The notes under the pieces: model-generated
What the model was told of the DNA's origin: nothing
The model's input: only the letters and a program-made list of their open reading frames with translations
Database searches by the model: none
Translations under genes and position numbers: made by a program
From: Planctomycetia bacterium
Lineage (GTDB): Bacteria > Planctomycetota > Phycisphaerae > Phycisphaerales > SM1A02
NCBI GenBank assembly: GCA_005799495.1
Contig: SYGP01000011.1
Location: forward strand, 1 to 64,000
Reading direction: 5' to 3'
Length of the DNA stretch: 64,000 nt
Shown here: in pieces, positions 52,261 through 60,776 of the stretch
Layout: every line of letters starts with the position of its first letter
How positions within the stretch are numbered: position 1 is the first letter of the stretch

Positions 52261-53042
52261 TGGTCCACCCCATCCAGATCGCGTGTGGTGTCGTCTGTGC
52301 AGTACTGCTCGCGAATTGTGCGCCGAACACCACTCCCACTGGTCAGGCCAAACAGCAGTCCACGCTCCGCGTGCTGGTGTTTTCCAAGACAACGGGGTTT
52401 CGCCACACATCCATTCCGATCGGCATCGAATGCGTGCGTGAGGTTCTCGGAGGCACCATCGAGGTCGAAGCGACCGAGGACTCGTCGCGCTTCAATGATG
52501 CGGAACTCGCTCGGTTCACCTGCGTGGTCTTCCTGTCGACCACCGGCGATGTGCTCGAGCCAACTCAACAGGCCGCGTTCCAACGGTTCATCGAGGGAGG
52601 CGGCGGATTCGCTGGCATCCATGCGGCAAGCGACACGGAGCATGATTGGCCTTGGTTCACGGACATGATCGGTGCGCGGTTCATCGGTCATCCACCCGTG
52701 CAGTCCGCAACCGTCGTCGTGGAGGATCGCACGCACGAGTCGACGCGCATGCTTCCCGCGCGATGGCCACGAACGGATGAGTGGTACCGCTTCCATCGAA
52801 ACCCGCGCTCGGTTTCTGGAATCCATGTGCTTGCGAATCTTGATGAGTCGACCTTCGAAGGTGGCGGGATGGATGGCGATCATCCCTGTGCATGGTGGCG
52901 ATTGATGGGGGACGGGCGCTGCTGGTACACCGCTGGTGGGCACACGGAAGAGTCCTTTCGCGAACCGCTCTTCCGCGATCATCTTCGGGGCGGCATCCTG
53001 TGGGCCTGCGGCGTGGGTGCGGATCGACCACCACGCCCGTAG
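52260..53042 (+). CDS. ThuA-like domain lipoprotein
   Basis: The ATG shares its A with the TGA of the adaptor gene. The 260-residue protein has a signal peptide with a cysteine at LLANC (about residue 20), fitting a lipoprotein. The ThuA (class-I amidotransferase-like) fold follows with VLVFSKTTGFRHTSIPIG, FLSTTGDVLE, GGGFAGIHAASDTEHDWPWF and HPCAWWR. ThuA domains occur with sugar-utilisation enzymes and in large planctomycete secreted proteins; catalytic activity is unproven. Translational coupling to an efflux adaptor is unexpected and may just reflect dense packing. Confidence 0.85.
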   Translation: MVHPIQIACGVVCAVLLANCAPNTTPTGQAKQQSTLRVLVFSKTTGFRHTSIPIGIECVREVLGGTIEVEATEDSSRFNDAELARFTCVVFLSTTGDVLEPTQQAAFQRFIEGGGGFAGIHAASDTEHDWPWFTDMIGARFIGHPPVQSATVVVEDRTHESTRMLPARWPRTDEWYRFHRNPRSVSGIHVLANLDESTFEGGGMDGDHPCAWWRLMGDGRCWYTAGGHTEESFREPLFRDHLRGGILWACGVGADRPPRP

Positions 53043-53102
53043 CATGCCGCCCTGTCGGCACACGGTTGTTGAGGACCAGCAAAGCCAGAGAAGGGGAGAT
53101 CG

Positions 53103-54032
53103 ATGGAAGACGCTTTTTCACCACATGTGAAGGTCGCAGGCTCAGCCCCATTGCCACCGTACTCATTCACGAATGTGTGGGGGCTGGGTTGGTCGAGGTG
53201 GTGGGCTTCCTTCTTGCCGCTGTTCCTTGGGACGCTCATCGTCGTCGCCGTGTATGTGCCCCTGCAACTGCCCAACTTGGTGAACATCCCCACAGCCATC
53301 GTGGGTGCGAAGGCATCTCAGTCACCGGAGACTGCGCAGAACCTGAAGGATGCATCGGTCGTGGCATCAGGACTCGCCGGCATCTTCGGGTGCTTTGCCG
53401 TGCTGTGGTCCATCTTCGTGTCGTTGCCGATCCTTGCCGGATTTGTGTGGATGGGCGTGCAGGCGGCGCGCGGAACGGTCCCATCCGTGGGCAGCATTTT
53501 CCAGGGATTTCGCCGCTTTCCAACGGTGCTCGGAGGTGTCTTCTTCTCCGTGATCATTTTTGCCGTGCCCTATCTGCTGGCAATCGGCGTGGCCTTGGCC
53601 TTGCTGTTGTCTCAGAGCGGTTGGGATACTGGTCAACTCAACCAGTTGATGAACGACCATGAATCGTGGGACGGTGGGTTCGTCACAGCACTCATCATTG
53701 CGGCGGTGTGGGTTGCTGTGTGCGTGGTGGTCATCTATTGGATCGGTTTGCGGCTCATCATGTGGTTGCCTGTCGTGGTAGACGACGCAGGTCCTCGCCG
53801 TGGCGCGTGGGCGAGCATCAATCGGTCTTGGCAGATCACGAGGGGATCTGCCCTGTCACTGTTTGGACTGCTGCTCACCGCAGGACTGATGACGATGTTC
53901 ACGCTCGTCCTGTGCTGCGCACCCTACTTCTTGGTTGGACTTCCGCTGTACATCACGCTGTACGGGCTGGCGTACGCCATGCTGAGTCAGCAGGAGGCGG
54001 ATGGAAATGCGGCGGCAAGTCCTTTGCAGTGA
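53103..54032 (+). CDS. Multi-pass membrane protein (first of a related pair)
   Basis: The protein has 309 residues and six or seven hydrophobic helices, the first at about 38-56. The segment with PRRGAWASINRSWQITRGSALSLFGLLL near residue 240 resembles the repeated cytoplasmic amphipathic helix of DUF975-like and glycerophosphodiesterase-type membrane domains. The start is preceded by AGAAGGGGAGATCG, a good ribosome site. The 3' end overlaps the next gene by 32 bases, and the products look related in size and topology. Function unknown. Confidence 0.7.
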   Translation: MEDAFSPHVKVAGSAPLPPYSFTNVWGLGWSRWWASFLPLFLGTLIVVAVYVPLQLPNLVNIPTAIVGAKASQSPETAQNLKDASVVASGLAGIFGCFAVLWSIFVSLPILAGFVWMGVQAARGTVPSVGSIFQGFRRFPTVLGGVFFSVIIFAVPYLLAIGVALALLLSQSGWDTGQLNQLMNDHESWDGGFVTALIIAAVWVAVCVVVIYWIGLRLIMWLPVVVDDAGPRRGAWASINRSWQITRGSALSLFGLLLTAGLMTMFTLVLCCAPYFLVGLPLYITLYGLAYAMLSQQEADGNAAASPLQ

Positions 54033-54870
54033 CGCACGAGAACTCGCGGCGAAGGCACTCGAGCATCATCGGCCGGCGCTCGTGTGGGTGGGGATACTGA
54101 CTGCGCTCACATCGATCGTTCCGCTCATTCTTGGCGCGGTCGGGCTGCTGCGACCGGGAGCCGTGCCACCGTCGACCCCCACCCTGCAAGCCGACGAGGC
54201 GATCCAGGCTCTCGGCAGCGTGCTCGCATCGGCTGGACTGCGTGCAGTGGGCAGCATTGGGTTCCTGTTGCTGCTTGCACTGCCGCTTTCCTACGGAGCC
54301 GCGTACATCGGCGTTTGCGCGGTTCGCAATGAACGCACCCGCACCTCGGATCTCTTGCTGCCGTTTCGGCGACCGATCGCGTTCGGTGTCTTTGCACTGC
54401 TGCTCATCGCATCGGGGCTGGTGCCGCTCGTGGCATGGATCATCGCAGCCGTTGCCGTTGGCGTTGTCGTGACGCTTGCCATGCTTGGATCCACCCCCGA
54501 TCCAGCCGACATGATGCTGCCGATGCTGTGGACGGTGATGCTCGTCGGCGTCCCCTTCATCTTCATCAGCATCTACTTCCAGTTCCGCCTCGTGTTCGCG
54601 GGCATCGCAGCGATCGATCCTTCCTGCGGTCGCCTCGGAGGGTGGGCCTCCACGGTGCTGTCCTGGCGTCTGACTCGCGGTCAGAATCTTCCGCTCAGTT
54701 GGGTCGCGTGGGAGGCCCTCGTCGCTCTCGGAGCGAGCGTGTTCCGCGACTTTGGACTCGGCATCGTGACGCGCGGCTTGCCCGAGTTCGTTGCACTCTT
54801 CTGCGCGAGTTACGAACTGCTGCTGCGACGTTTGCAGGCGCAGTCAACTTCGCGGCAGGGTTCGCAGTGA
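54001..54870 (+). CDS. Multi-pass membrane protein (second of a related pair)
   Basis: The protein has 289 residues with five or six membrane helices (first about 26-50). The region GGWASTVLSWRLTRGQNLPLSWVAWEALV near residue 220 parallels the SINRSWQITRG segment of the preceding protein, suggesting gene duplication. ATG 54001 lies inside the previous gene; a second Met (residue 3) is possible. The 3' end runs 61 bases antisense into the end of the CDF gene. I do not recognise a function. Confidence 0.68.
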   Translation: MEMRRQVLCSDARELAAKALEHHRPALVWVGILTALTSIVPLILGAVGLLRPGAVPPSTPTLQADEAIQALGSVLASAGLRAVGSIGFLLLLALPLSYGAAYIGVCAVRNERTRTSDLLLPFRRPIAFGVFALLLIASGLVPLVAWIIAAVAVGVVVTLAMLGSTPDPADMMLPMLWTVMLVGVPFIFISIYFQFRLVFAGIAAIDPSCGRLGGWASTVLSWRLTRGQNLPLSWVAWEALVALGASVFRDFGLGIVTRGLPEFVALFCASYELLLRRLQAQSTSRQGSQ

Positions 54871-55766
54871 GCCGTTGCATCGCCGATGCCGCCGAGTGCG
54901 TTCAACGCTCGCGTCTCGATGCATGATGCAATGTCGTGACTCTCTTCGACGCTCATGTCGGGCGGCAGGCGGATGTGCATGTCGATCCAGTGGTCGCGTC
55001 CATCATGGCGGCAGCGAACCTTGTGGAACGAGCAGATCGTGGGCGTTGCGCCGCCGTGGGGCAAGTGTGCCGCGAGCAGCACACGCAGTGCCTGGATGTC
55101 CCTTTCGTCCTGACGATCGATCAGCAGGTCCACCGAACGCAGCGCGATCCGACCGCCCATCACGATCAAGACGACTCCAAGGCAGGTGGCGACCGCAGGA
55201 TCGATCCACCAGACGCCGAGAAGTCGAACGGCCAAGAGACTCGCGATGACCGCCGCCGTCGTGATCGAGTCCGACAGGAGGTGCATGCCATCGGCGGTGA
55301 GCGCGGAGGAGCCGGTCCGCCGCCCAGCGCGGATGAGGAGCCATGCCAGCGCGAGATTCATGATCCCGCCGCCGAGCATGAGCGCAATGCCCCAGCCTGT
55401 GTTGGAGATCGGTTCTTGGCGCTCGAGGATGGATCGGATGGCGTGCATCAGCACGAACGCGCCCGCTGCCACGAGCATGCCGCCTTCGATGGCCGCGCTG
55501 ATGAACTCCACGCGACCATGTCCGTATGGGTGGTCTTCATCGGCGGGGACGGCAGACAGTCGCACGGCCCACAGCGTCATCACACTCGCTGCAACATTCA
55601 CGATCGACTCGAGTGCGTCGGAGAGGACGGCATCCGACTTCGTCCACCACCAAGCGGCGAGTTTGATGCCGAGAACGAAGACCGATGCACCGGCTGCAAG
55701 TGTGGCGAGTGCCTTCGGCGATGTCACAAGGGAGATCGTACGAGTACGGGCTCGTGTCTCTAGCAT
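54810..55766 (-). CDS. Cation diffusion facilitator (CDF) metal transporter
   Basis: The protein has 318 residues with six membrane helices and a cytoplasmic C-terminal domain (about 215-300) rich in His and Cys. The metal site in helix 5 reads HLLSD (about 182-186), as expected. In helix 2 the equivalent acidic pair is ESIVN (SDALESIVNVAAS, about 54), the form used by one CDF branch rather than the HxxxD or DxxxD of zinc or iron members. DEDHPYGHGRVEF (about 75-87) is a family signature. It exports a divalent cation by proton exchange; manganese, zinc or iron is possible. The final residues end in CKRRSSSS. Confidence 0.9.
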   Translation of the reverse strand: MLETRARTRTISLVTSPKALATLAAGASVFVLGIKLAAWWWTKSDAVLSDALESIVNVAASVMTLWAVRLSAVPADEDHPYGHGRVEFISAAIEGGMLVAAGAFVLMHAIRSILERQEPISNTGWGIALMLGGGIMNLALAWLLIRAGRRTGSSALTADGMHLLSDSITTAAVIASLLAVRLLGVWWIDPAVATCLGVVLIVMGGRIALRSVDLLIDRQDERDIQALRVLLAAHLPHGGATPTICSFHKVRCRHDGRDHWIDMHIRLPPDMSVEESHDIASCIETRALNALGGIGDATAHCEPCREVDCACKRRSSSS

Positions 55767-55772
55767 GACCGC

Positions 55773-56210
55773 GTGAGCAACGGTTCCCCTCGTCGTGACT
55801 TCCGTAAATCAGATCGATCCTCGGAATCCAACGACCAACGCGCAGGGACGAAGCGGTTTGGCGCGGGTCGTGGCGGAGGTTCACGACGCGATGCGTGGAA
55901 GCGATCTTCTGCGCCGAATTCGCCACGGCCTGCGTCTGTCCGCATCGCGGCGGCTCGCGCCGATCTCGAGTTGGCGCTTCGGGCGCTGGAAGCGGCAACG
56001 AACTCGCTGCGAAGAGAATCTCTTCGCGTGCCTTCGTCGGTTTCTCTTGAGCATGCGAAGGAGTTGGACCGAGAAGCGATGTTCGGACCCTGGTCGCGCC
56101 TTCGTGCTGCACTTGCGGATGTCGAGCGGCTCTGTTCCGTGGTGGAAAGATTGAAGTTCCCACCAAAGCCGTTTGTTCCCCGCGCGTTCCGTCCTAGACT
56201 GGATAAGTGA
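55773..56210 (+). CDS. Basic protein of unknown function
   Basis: The GTG at 55773 gives 145 residues; it lies only six bases from the CDF start on the other strand, so the promoters must lie inside the opposite genes. Residues 1-50 are Arg/Ser/Gly-rich and probably disordered. Residues about 52-130 form an amphipathic helical domain with ADLELALRALEAATNSLRR and LRAALADVERLCSVVERLK. The stop overlaps the GTG start of the metalloprotease as GTGA. No family recognised. Confidence 0.6.
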   Translation: MSNGSPRRDFRKSDRSSESNDQRAGTKRFGAGRGGGSRRDAWKRSSAPNSPRPASVRIAAARADLELALRALEAATNSLRRESLRVPSSVSLEHAKELDREAMFGPWSRLRAALADVERLCSVVERLKFPPKPFVPRAFRPRLDK

Positions 56211-58831
56211 GCTTCCCTTTCTTGTCCGTTCTCTTCGCGTGTGCAGCGCTTGCGCACGATTCGGCGCGCGCCACGAGCGGGGAAACCGCGGCTCTGCGCG
56301 ATTGGCCAGAAGTGCGGCAGTTGCTCCCGTCGAATGTACGCGTGGCGAAGGCGCAGATCTTCAGTCGTGCCCCCGATCGCCGATCATGCGTGATCTGGGG
56401 GAATGATGAACGCGGGCCCGTGAACGTCGTGGTGGCTCAGCGCGATGGACAGATTGCAGCGACACTTGTGGATGGAGGCGGATCCCGTCTGTGGGCGCGT
56501 GGCGCCGTCGGAGCGGCACTCCGATTCGATCCGCTTCCAGATGATGCCCTTCGGGATTGCGGCGGTGCAGTCGTCGCGCCCGATCCCCTGCTGCTGGCGA
56601 GTCATATGGCGCAGATGGAGGGCGGCATTGCGGGTGCATGCAACGACGCAGAGACGGTGGATGTGCTGGTCTTGACCACGCCCGGAGCCGAGTCGGAGGC
56701 GGGCGGAGCGGCGCAACTGGGTGCGCTCGTGGATCTTGCCGAGACCAGCGCGAACGCTGCCTACATCAACAGCCAAACACCGATGCGCATCCGCGTGTTG
56801 TTCGATCTGCGTGTGTCCTACACAGAACAGCTTTTCGGGAGTGATCTCGCAACGCTGGCGAGTCCGACGGATGGCCCGCTCGACTTCATCCATCAGGTGC
56901 GCGATGCGGCGGGCGCTGATCTGGTGGCGATGATTCGGAAATCCGGCGAGTACTGCGGAATCGCCTACCTGCTGCCGACGAATGATCCCTCATCATCCGG
57001 CATCGGCTTCAGCGTCACGGCTTGGAGTTGCCTTGCATCGCAGACCTTTGCGCACGAACTCGGCCACAACATGGGCTGCTGCCACGCGCCCAATGATGGA
57101 GGCGGCTGCACATCGGGTGGGATTTTTCCGCAGTCCGTGGGGCACCGGTTCACGGCCACGAACGGCACGACGTACCGCACGGTGATGGCGTATGCGCCAG
57201 GCAATCGCATTGATCATTTCTCGAATCCACTGGTGAGTTTCGGCGGCACGCCCACGGGCGTTGCCGCGACCGAGGGCGATCCTGGTCGAAACAATGCAGG
57301 ATCGCTGGCGACGACATTCGAAGCCATGCGCGGCTTTCGATGTGCCGCACCGCCCGGCTTGTTCGGTGACTGCGATCAGGATGGAAGGATCGATGTGCTG
57401 CAGTTGGCGACTGGTGCAGCAAGCGATTGTGACAGAAACGGCGTGCTTGATCGGTGTGATTTCGAGACCACAACACTGTGCGCCTCTCCATCGCGCTTTG
57501 TCTGTGACGGCGGAGTCATCACTGGCGTGTCGCCGCAGCCCGCAGGATTGGACAACTTCTTTGGCTATGTGGTCGCAACCGATGCGAAGACGCTGGTCGT
57601 TGGCAGTTATGGAGATGATGTGGGCGGAGCATTCGCTGGAAGTGCGGCGGTGTATTCGATCAACGGGGTCAACCCACAACTCGTTGCCACACTCCGCCAT
57701 GTCGGTCCGTCTGCATACGACCTCTTTGGTCGTGCAGTGGCAGTCGATGATCAAACCCTCGCGATTGCCGCAGAGTTGCGCGATGTCGCTGGGTTGCAGG
57801 CGGTCGGCGATGTGACGGTTTACAGAAAGTCTGCGTCTGGTTCGGCGTGGCAAGTTGAGGCGACGCTCTCACCACCCACACCGACCGAAGCGGCGCGATT
57901 CGGTTCGGCCGTCGCGCTGCAGGGTGATGTCCTCGTGGTGGGCTCACCGCAGTCGTCGGTCAGCAGCGGACCACCGCAGCGTGGACGCGCCTATGTGTAT
58001 CAGCGCAGCGGAAGCGGTTGGACGCTCGTCAAGACCCTGGATCCATCGGATCAGACGAATCAGGGCAGCTTCGGACTCGCGGTCGACATCGCGGGCGACA
58101 CAATCGTGATTGGTGCCCCCCTGGTGACCGATGCAAATGGGCTCGAAGTGGGAGCCGCATATGTCTCGCGCCGCGTCGGGGGCGTGTGGCAATCTGCCGA
58201 GCGGCTCGAGCAGTTGCCATCAACGCGCCTGCGTTCCGGCTCGGCGGTGGCGACGAGCGGGGACTGTGTGTTTGTCGGCGCACCTGGGGTAGAGCCGCAG
58301 ACAGGCACAACACAGTCGGGCGTGCATGTGTTGGAGCGAGTGGGGAACGCTTGGAACCCCGTGCAATTCATCGAGGCATCATCGTCGGTCAATGGACCGA
58401 AGTTCGGGGCACGCCTCGCGGTGGATGGCGATCGCCTGCTCGTTGGTTCGTGGGGCATCACGGACAGCAACGGCCAGCATGAGTTCTTTGTGCGAAGTGG
58501 CGGTTCGTGGGAGTCGATCGGCCAAGTGCGCGATGGGTTTGCCGTCGATCTTCGTGGAGAGGTCGCTGCGATCGGTGCGTACCGAGAAGTCATCAATGGC
58601 TTGGCGTGCGGTGATGTCCGTCTGAGTTTTCGATTCTCCGACGATGATTCAGACACCCTTGCGGATCGCTGCGAGCGTGCCGCGGGTGACACGAATCTGG
58701 ACGGCGTGGTGGACGGAACCGATCTCGCGGGCGTCCTCGCTGCGTGGGGAACTTCGTCGCAGTCGCAGGACTGCAACCGCGACGGGATCGTCGATGGAAC
58801 GGATCTCGCCCTCGTACTTGCCAACTGGTGA
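56207..58831 (+). CDS. Secreted metzincin protease with FG-GAP propeller and dockerin-like repeats
   Basis: The protein has 874 residues from GTG 56207 with a signal peptide. The zinc motif HELGHNMGCCH (about 283-293) and Met-turn RTVMAYAPG (about 325) place it among metzincins of reprolysin type. Next come about five FG-GAP-like blades (about 450-790), for example FGRAVAVDDQTLAIA, FGSAVALQGDVLVVGSP and FGLAVDIAGDTIVIGAP, building an integrin-like beta-propeller. The C-terminus carries two calcium-loop repeats (DTNLDGVVDGTDLAGVLAAW and DCNRDGIVDGTDLALVLANW) of dockerin type. It is probably a cell-surface or extracellular enzyme. The neighbours give no hint of its substrate. Confidence 0.9.
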   Translation: MSFPFLSVLFACAALAHDSARATSGETAALRDWPEVRQLLPSNVRVAKAQIFSRAPDRRSCVIWGNDERGPVNVVVAQRDGQIAATLVDGGGSRLWARGAVGAALRFDPLPDDALRDCGGAVVAPDPLLLASHMAQMEGGIAGACNDAETVDVLVLTTPGAESEAGGAAQLGALVDLAETSANAAYINSQTPMRIRVLFDLRVSYTEQLFGSDLATLASPTDGPLDFIHQVRDAAGADLVAMIRKSGEYCGIAYLLPTNDPSSSGIGFSVTAWSCLASQTFAHELGHNMGCCHAPNDGGGCTSGGIFPQSVGHRFTATNGTTYRTVMAYAPGNRIDHFSNPLVSFGGTPTGVAATEGDPGRNNAGSLATTFEAMRGFRCAAPPGLFGDCDQDGRIDVLQLATGAASDCDRNGVLDRCDFETTTLCASPSRFVCDGGVITGVSPQPAGLDNFFGYVVATDAKTLVVGSYGDDVGGAFAGSAAVYSINGVNPQLVATLRHVGPSAYDLFGRAVAVDDQTLAIAAELRDVAGLQAVGDVTVYRKSASGSAWQVEATLSPPTPTEAARFGSAVALQGDVLVVGSPQSSVSSGPPQRGRAYVYQRSGSGWTLVKTLDPSDQTNQGSFGLAVDIAGDTIVIGAPLVTDANGLEVGAAYVSRRVGGVWQSAERLEQLPSTRLRSGSAVATSGDCVFVGAPGVEPQTGTTQSGVHVLERVGNAWNPVQFIEASSSVNGPKFGARLAVDGDRLLVGSWGITDSNGQHEFFVRSGGSWESIGQVRDGFAVDLRGEVAAIGAYREVINGLACGDVRLSFRFSDDDSDTLADRCERAAGDTNLDGVVDGTDLAGVLAAWGTSSQSQDCNRDGIVDGTDLALVLANW

Positions 58832-58881
58832 TTGGTTCGGCAGAGGATGACCGCGCCCCCGCGCGATCGATCGGCGCGCCC

Positions 58882-59862
58882 TCATTCCGACAAGTCGTAG
58901 CCAGCGATGTAACGCGCGACCCCAGGCAGCGCCGCGTGGGACGGCAGTTCCATGCGGATCAGCTGGCGAATGAGGTCGTTCATGAGTGTCGATGCACCAA
59001 AGCGGAAGAGGCTTGGTCGCAGCCACTCCTCGCCAAGCGTTTCGTTCACCATCACGAGATAGGCGATCGCCGACTTCGCTGCGCGGATTCCGCCGGCAGG
59101 TTTCATGCCGATTCGCACGCCAGTGGCGCGATGATGGTCGCGGATTGCCTCGAGCATCACGAGGGTCACAGGCATGGTCGCCGCGGGCTGCACCTTGCCG
59201 GTGGATGTCTTGATGAACACCTCGCCGTCCTTGGGCGCGGGCAGTCCAGGCACGCTGGCCGCCGCATCCATCGCCAAGTCACTCGCCCAGCGCACTTGCT
59301 CGAGCGATCCAAGTTCGCCCGTCTCGAGAATGATCTTCAGGTGAACGCTGTCGTTCGGACGGCCGCATGCCGCCGCTGCGCTCGCGCACATGGCGCGTAC
59401 TTCGCGGATCTCGAGGCGCACATCATCGCTCCGACCTGCGAGCAGCAGTCCGCGCGAAATGACCATGTCGATTTCATCCGCTCCGGCCTCCACGGCGCGC
59501 CTGCAGTCATCGAGGCGCACTTCAAGCGGGAACTGACCGCTCGGAAAACCCGTCGCCACGGCCGCGATCTTGATGGGACTGCCGGCAAGGCTGTCACGAG
59601 CGACCGGTACAAGAGTCGGATACACACAGACCGCCGCCGCAGAGGGCAGCGGAGGATCGAACGGCAGGTCGCTTGGATGGAGTGCCTTCTGGCAAAGCGC
59701 GCGAACCTTTTCGGGCGAATCGCGTCCCTCGAGTGTCGTCAGGTCAAGCATGGAAAGCGCCATGCGAAGTGCCTGACGCTTCGATGAGGCCTTGATGGAT
59801 CGCTTGGTGAAACGCGCTGCTCGCGCCATCACCATCACCGCATCCACGGGACGCGTGCGCAT
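58882..59862 (-). CDS. deoC: Deoxyribose-phosphate aldolase
   Basis: DeoC splits 2-deoxyribose-5-phosphate into glyceraldehyde-3-phosphate and acetaldehyde. ATG 59862 gives 326 residues. The Schiff-base lysine lies in VFIKTSTGK (about 216-224), the second lysine region is GMKPAGGIRAAKSAI (about 252), and the N-terminal region SMLDLTTLEGRDSPEKVRALC matches the longer family branch. It is last in an operon with three small envelope proteins, following the stop of the first by two bases. The aldehyde dehydrogenase at 45516 could oxidise the acetaldehyde, but it is far away. Confidence 0.93.
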   Translation of the reverse strand: MRTRPVDAVMVMARAARFTKRSIKASSKRQALRMALSMLDLTTLEGRDSPEKVRALCQKALHPSDLPFDPPLPSAAAVCVYPTLVPVARDSLAGSPIKIAAVATGFPSGQFPLEVRLDDCRRAVEAGADEIDMVISRGLLLAGRSDDVRLEIREVRAMCASAAAACGRPNDSVHLKIILETGELGSLEQVRWASDLAMDAAASVPGLPAPKDGEVFIKTSTGKVQPAATMPVTLVMLEAIRDHHRATGVRIGMKPAGGIRAAKSAIAYLVMVNETLGEEWLRPSLFRFGASTLMNDLIRQLIRMELPSHAALPGVARYIAGYDLSE

Positions 59863-59864
59863 GG

Positions 59865-60206
59865 TCAGCGCGGGCGCGCAGCGCGGAAAAGCGCGGGAAT
59901 GCTCTCGACCGTTCGCAGTTGCAGGGTGCGCGATGCACCCACAGTCTCGATGGCGTACACAAAGAGCCGAGCACCACGCGTATCGAGGACATACGCGCAC
60001 TCGGTTGGTCGCGCGTCAGGCCCCTGCCCCGTCGTCAGCGTCATGACGCTGATGCCGCCGAGAGGTGGCTGCACCGAGTCGCCGGCGAGCGCTTCGTTTC
60101 CGACGGGTGGTTGCATGCACAGCATGAGGAGAACCGTCGCGAGGACGCATGCAGTCGTTGCCAGCCCCCACTCGATTTGCATCCGCCCTCGCGTGGAGTT
60201 GTTCAT
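59865..60206 (-). CDS. Small membrane-anchored protein
   Basis: The protein has 113 residues with one membrane helix (about 14-32), followed by an extracytoplasmic domain with VYVLDTRGARLFVYAIETV-like beta strands (AYVLDTRGARLFVYAIETV). The start overlaps the stop of the previous gene as ATGA. In composition and layout it parallels the protein encoded at 60203-60523, which also has one helix and a short strand-rich end, so the two may be relatives or partners. Function unknown. Confidence 0.65.
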   Translation of the reverse strand: MNNSTRGRMQIEWGLATTACVLATVLLMLCMQPPVGNEALAGDSVQPPLGGISVMTLTTGQGPDARPTECAYVLDTRGARLFVYAIETVGASRTLQLRTVESIPALFRAARPR

Positions 60207-60523
60207 GGGCGCGGTCTCCCACTCCCCGCGGCATCGGCATTCAGATTGCGGTACCCAATGGGCACGATGAGCCGCGACTTCTCATTCCACATGAGGCTGA
60301 TCATTTCCTCGTGAGTCTCATCCACGATGAACAGCACGCCCGAATCGATGCCGCCGATGTTGCCGCCCGCCATCGAATAGGTGGAGATGCTTCGGACCGC
60401 TCCGCCCTCCTGCCCGATGGCACTTCGTGCAAACGGCAGGGCAATGATCGCTGCAGCGATCAGCAGGTTCGTCGCGATCAGCGCCTTCAAGCGAGTCGAG
60501 CGAATGGATGGGGATGGTGTCAT
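60203..60523 (-). CDS. Small membrane-anchored protein
   Basis: ATG 60523 gives 106 residues; longer frames upstream are antisense-like. One membrane helix (about 14-32) precedes a short domain with GGNIGGIDSGVLFIVDETHEEMISL and a polar end. SGVLFIVDE followed by LMWNEKSRLIVPIGYR recalls beta strands. The stop overlaps the next start as ATGA. No known family. It lies between the 75-residue protein gene and the 113-residue one in a chain ending at deoC. Confidence 0.65.
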   Translation of the reverse strand: MTPSPSIRSTRLKALIATNLLIAAAIIALPFARSAIGQEGGAVRSISTYSMAGGNIGGIDSGVLFIVDETHEEMISLMWNEKSRLIVPIGYRNLNADAAGSGRPRP

Positions 60524-60548
60524 GGCAAGCACCGGTCGCCGAAGCCGA

Positions 60549-60776
60549 TCAATCCTTTTCCTGGGAACGCTTCGAACCCATGAGGCTGACGAGGACGATG
60601 ACTGCCGTGACGAAGAACATGGCGACATAGCCGACCCACGCCGACGTGATGTTCTTTCCCGTGGGCTGTCGCGGAGCATTCGGGTTGCCATCCTGCGCGA
60701 AGCAGGGCCATGCAACGAACGCGATCGCCACAGCCACGGGCCACCACCGCCGAATCATGGGAAGCAGTGCGTTCAT
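60549..60776 (-). CDS. Small membrane protein of 75 residues
   Basis: An N-terminal signal-like helix (about 8-27) ends in CFAQD; a second helix (about 47-65) lies before the basic tail SKRSQEKD. A Gln/Pro/Asn-rich stretch separates them. The gene is coupled to the nucleotide-sugar dehydrogenase by an ATGA overlap (60773-60776). No family recognised. Confidence 0.65.
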   Translation of the reverse strand: MNALLPMIRRWWPVAVAIAFVAWPCFAQDGNPNAPRQPTGKNITSAWVGYVAMFFVTAVIVLVSLMGSKRSQEKD

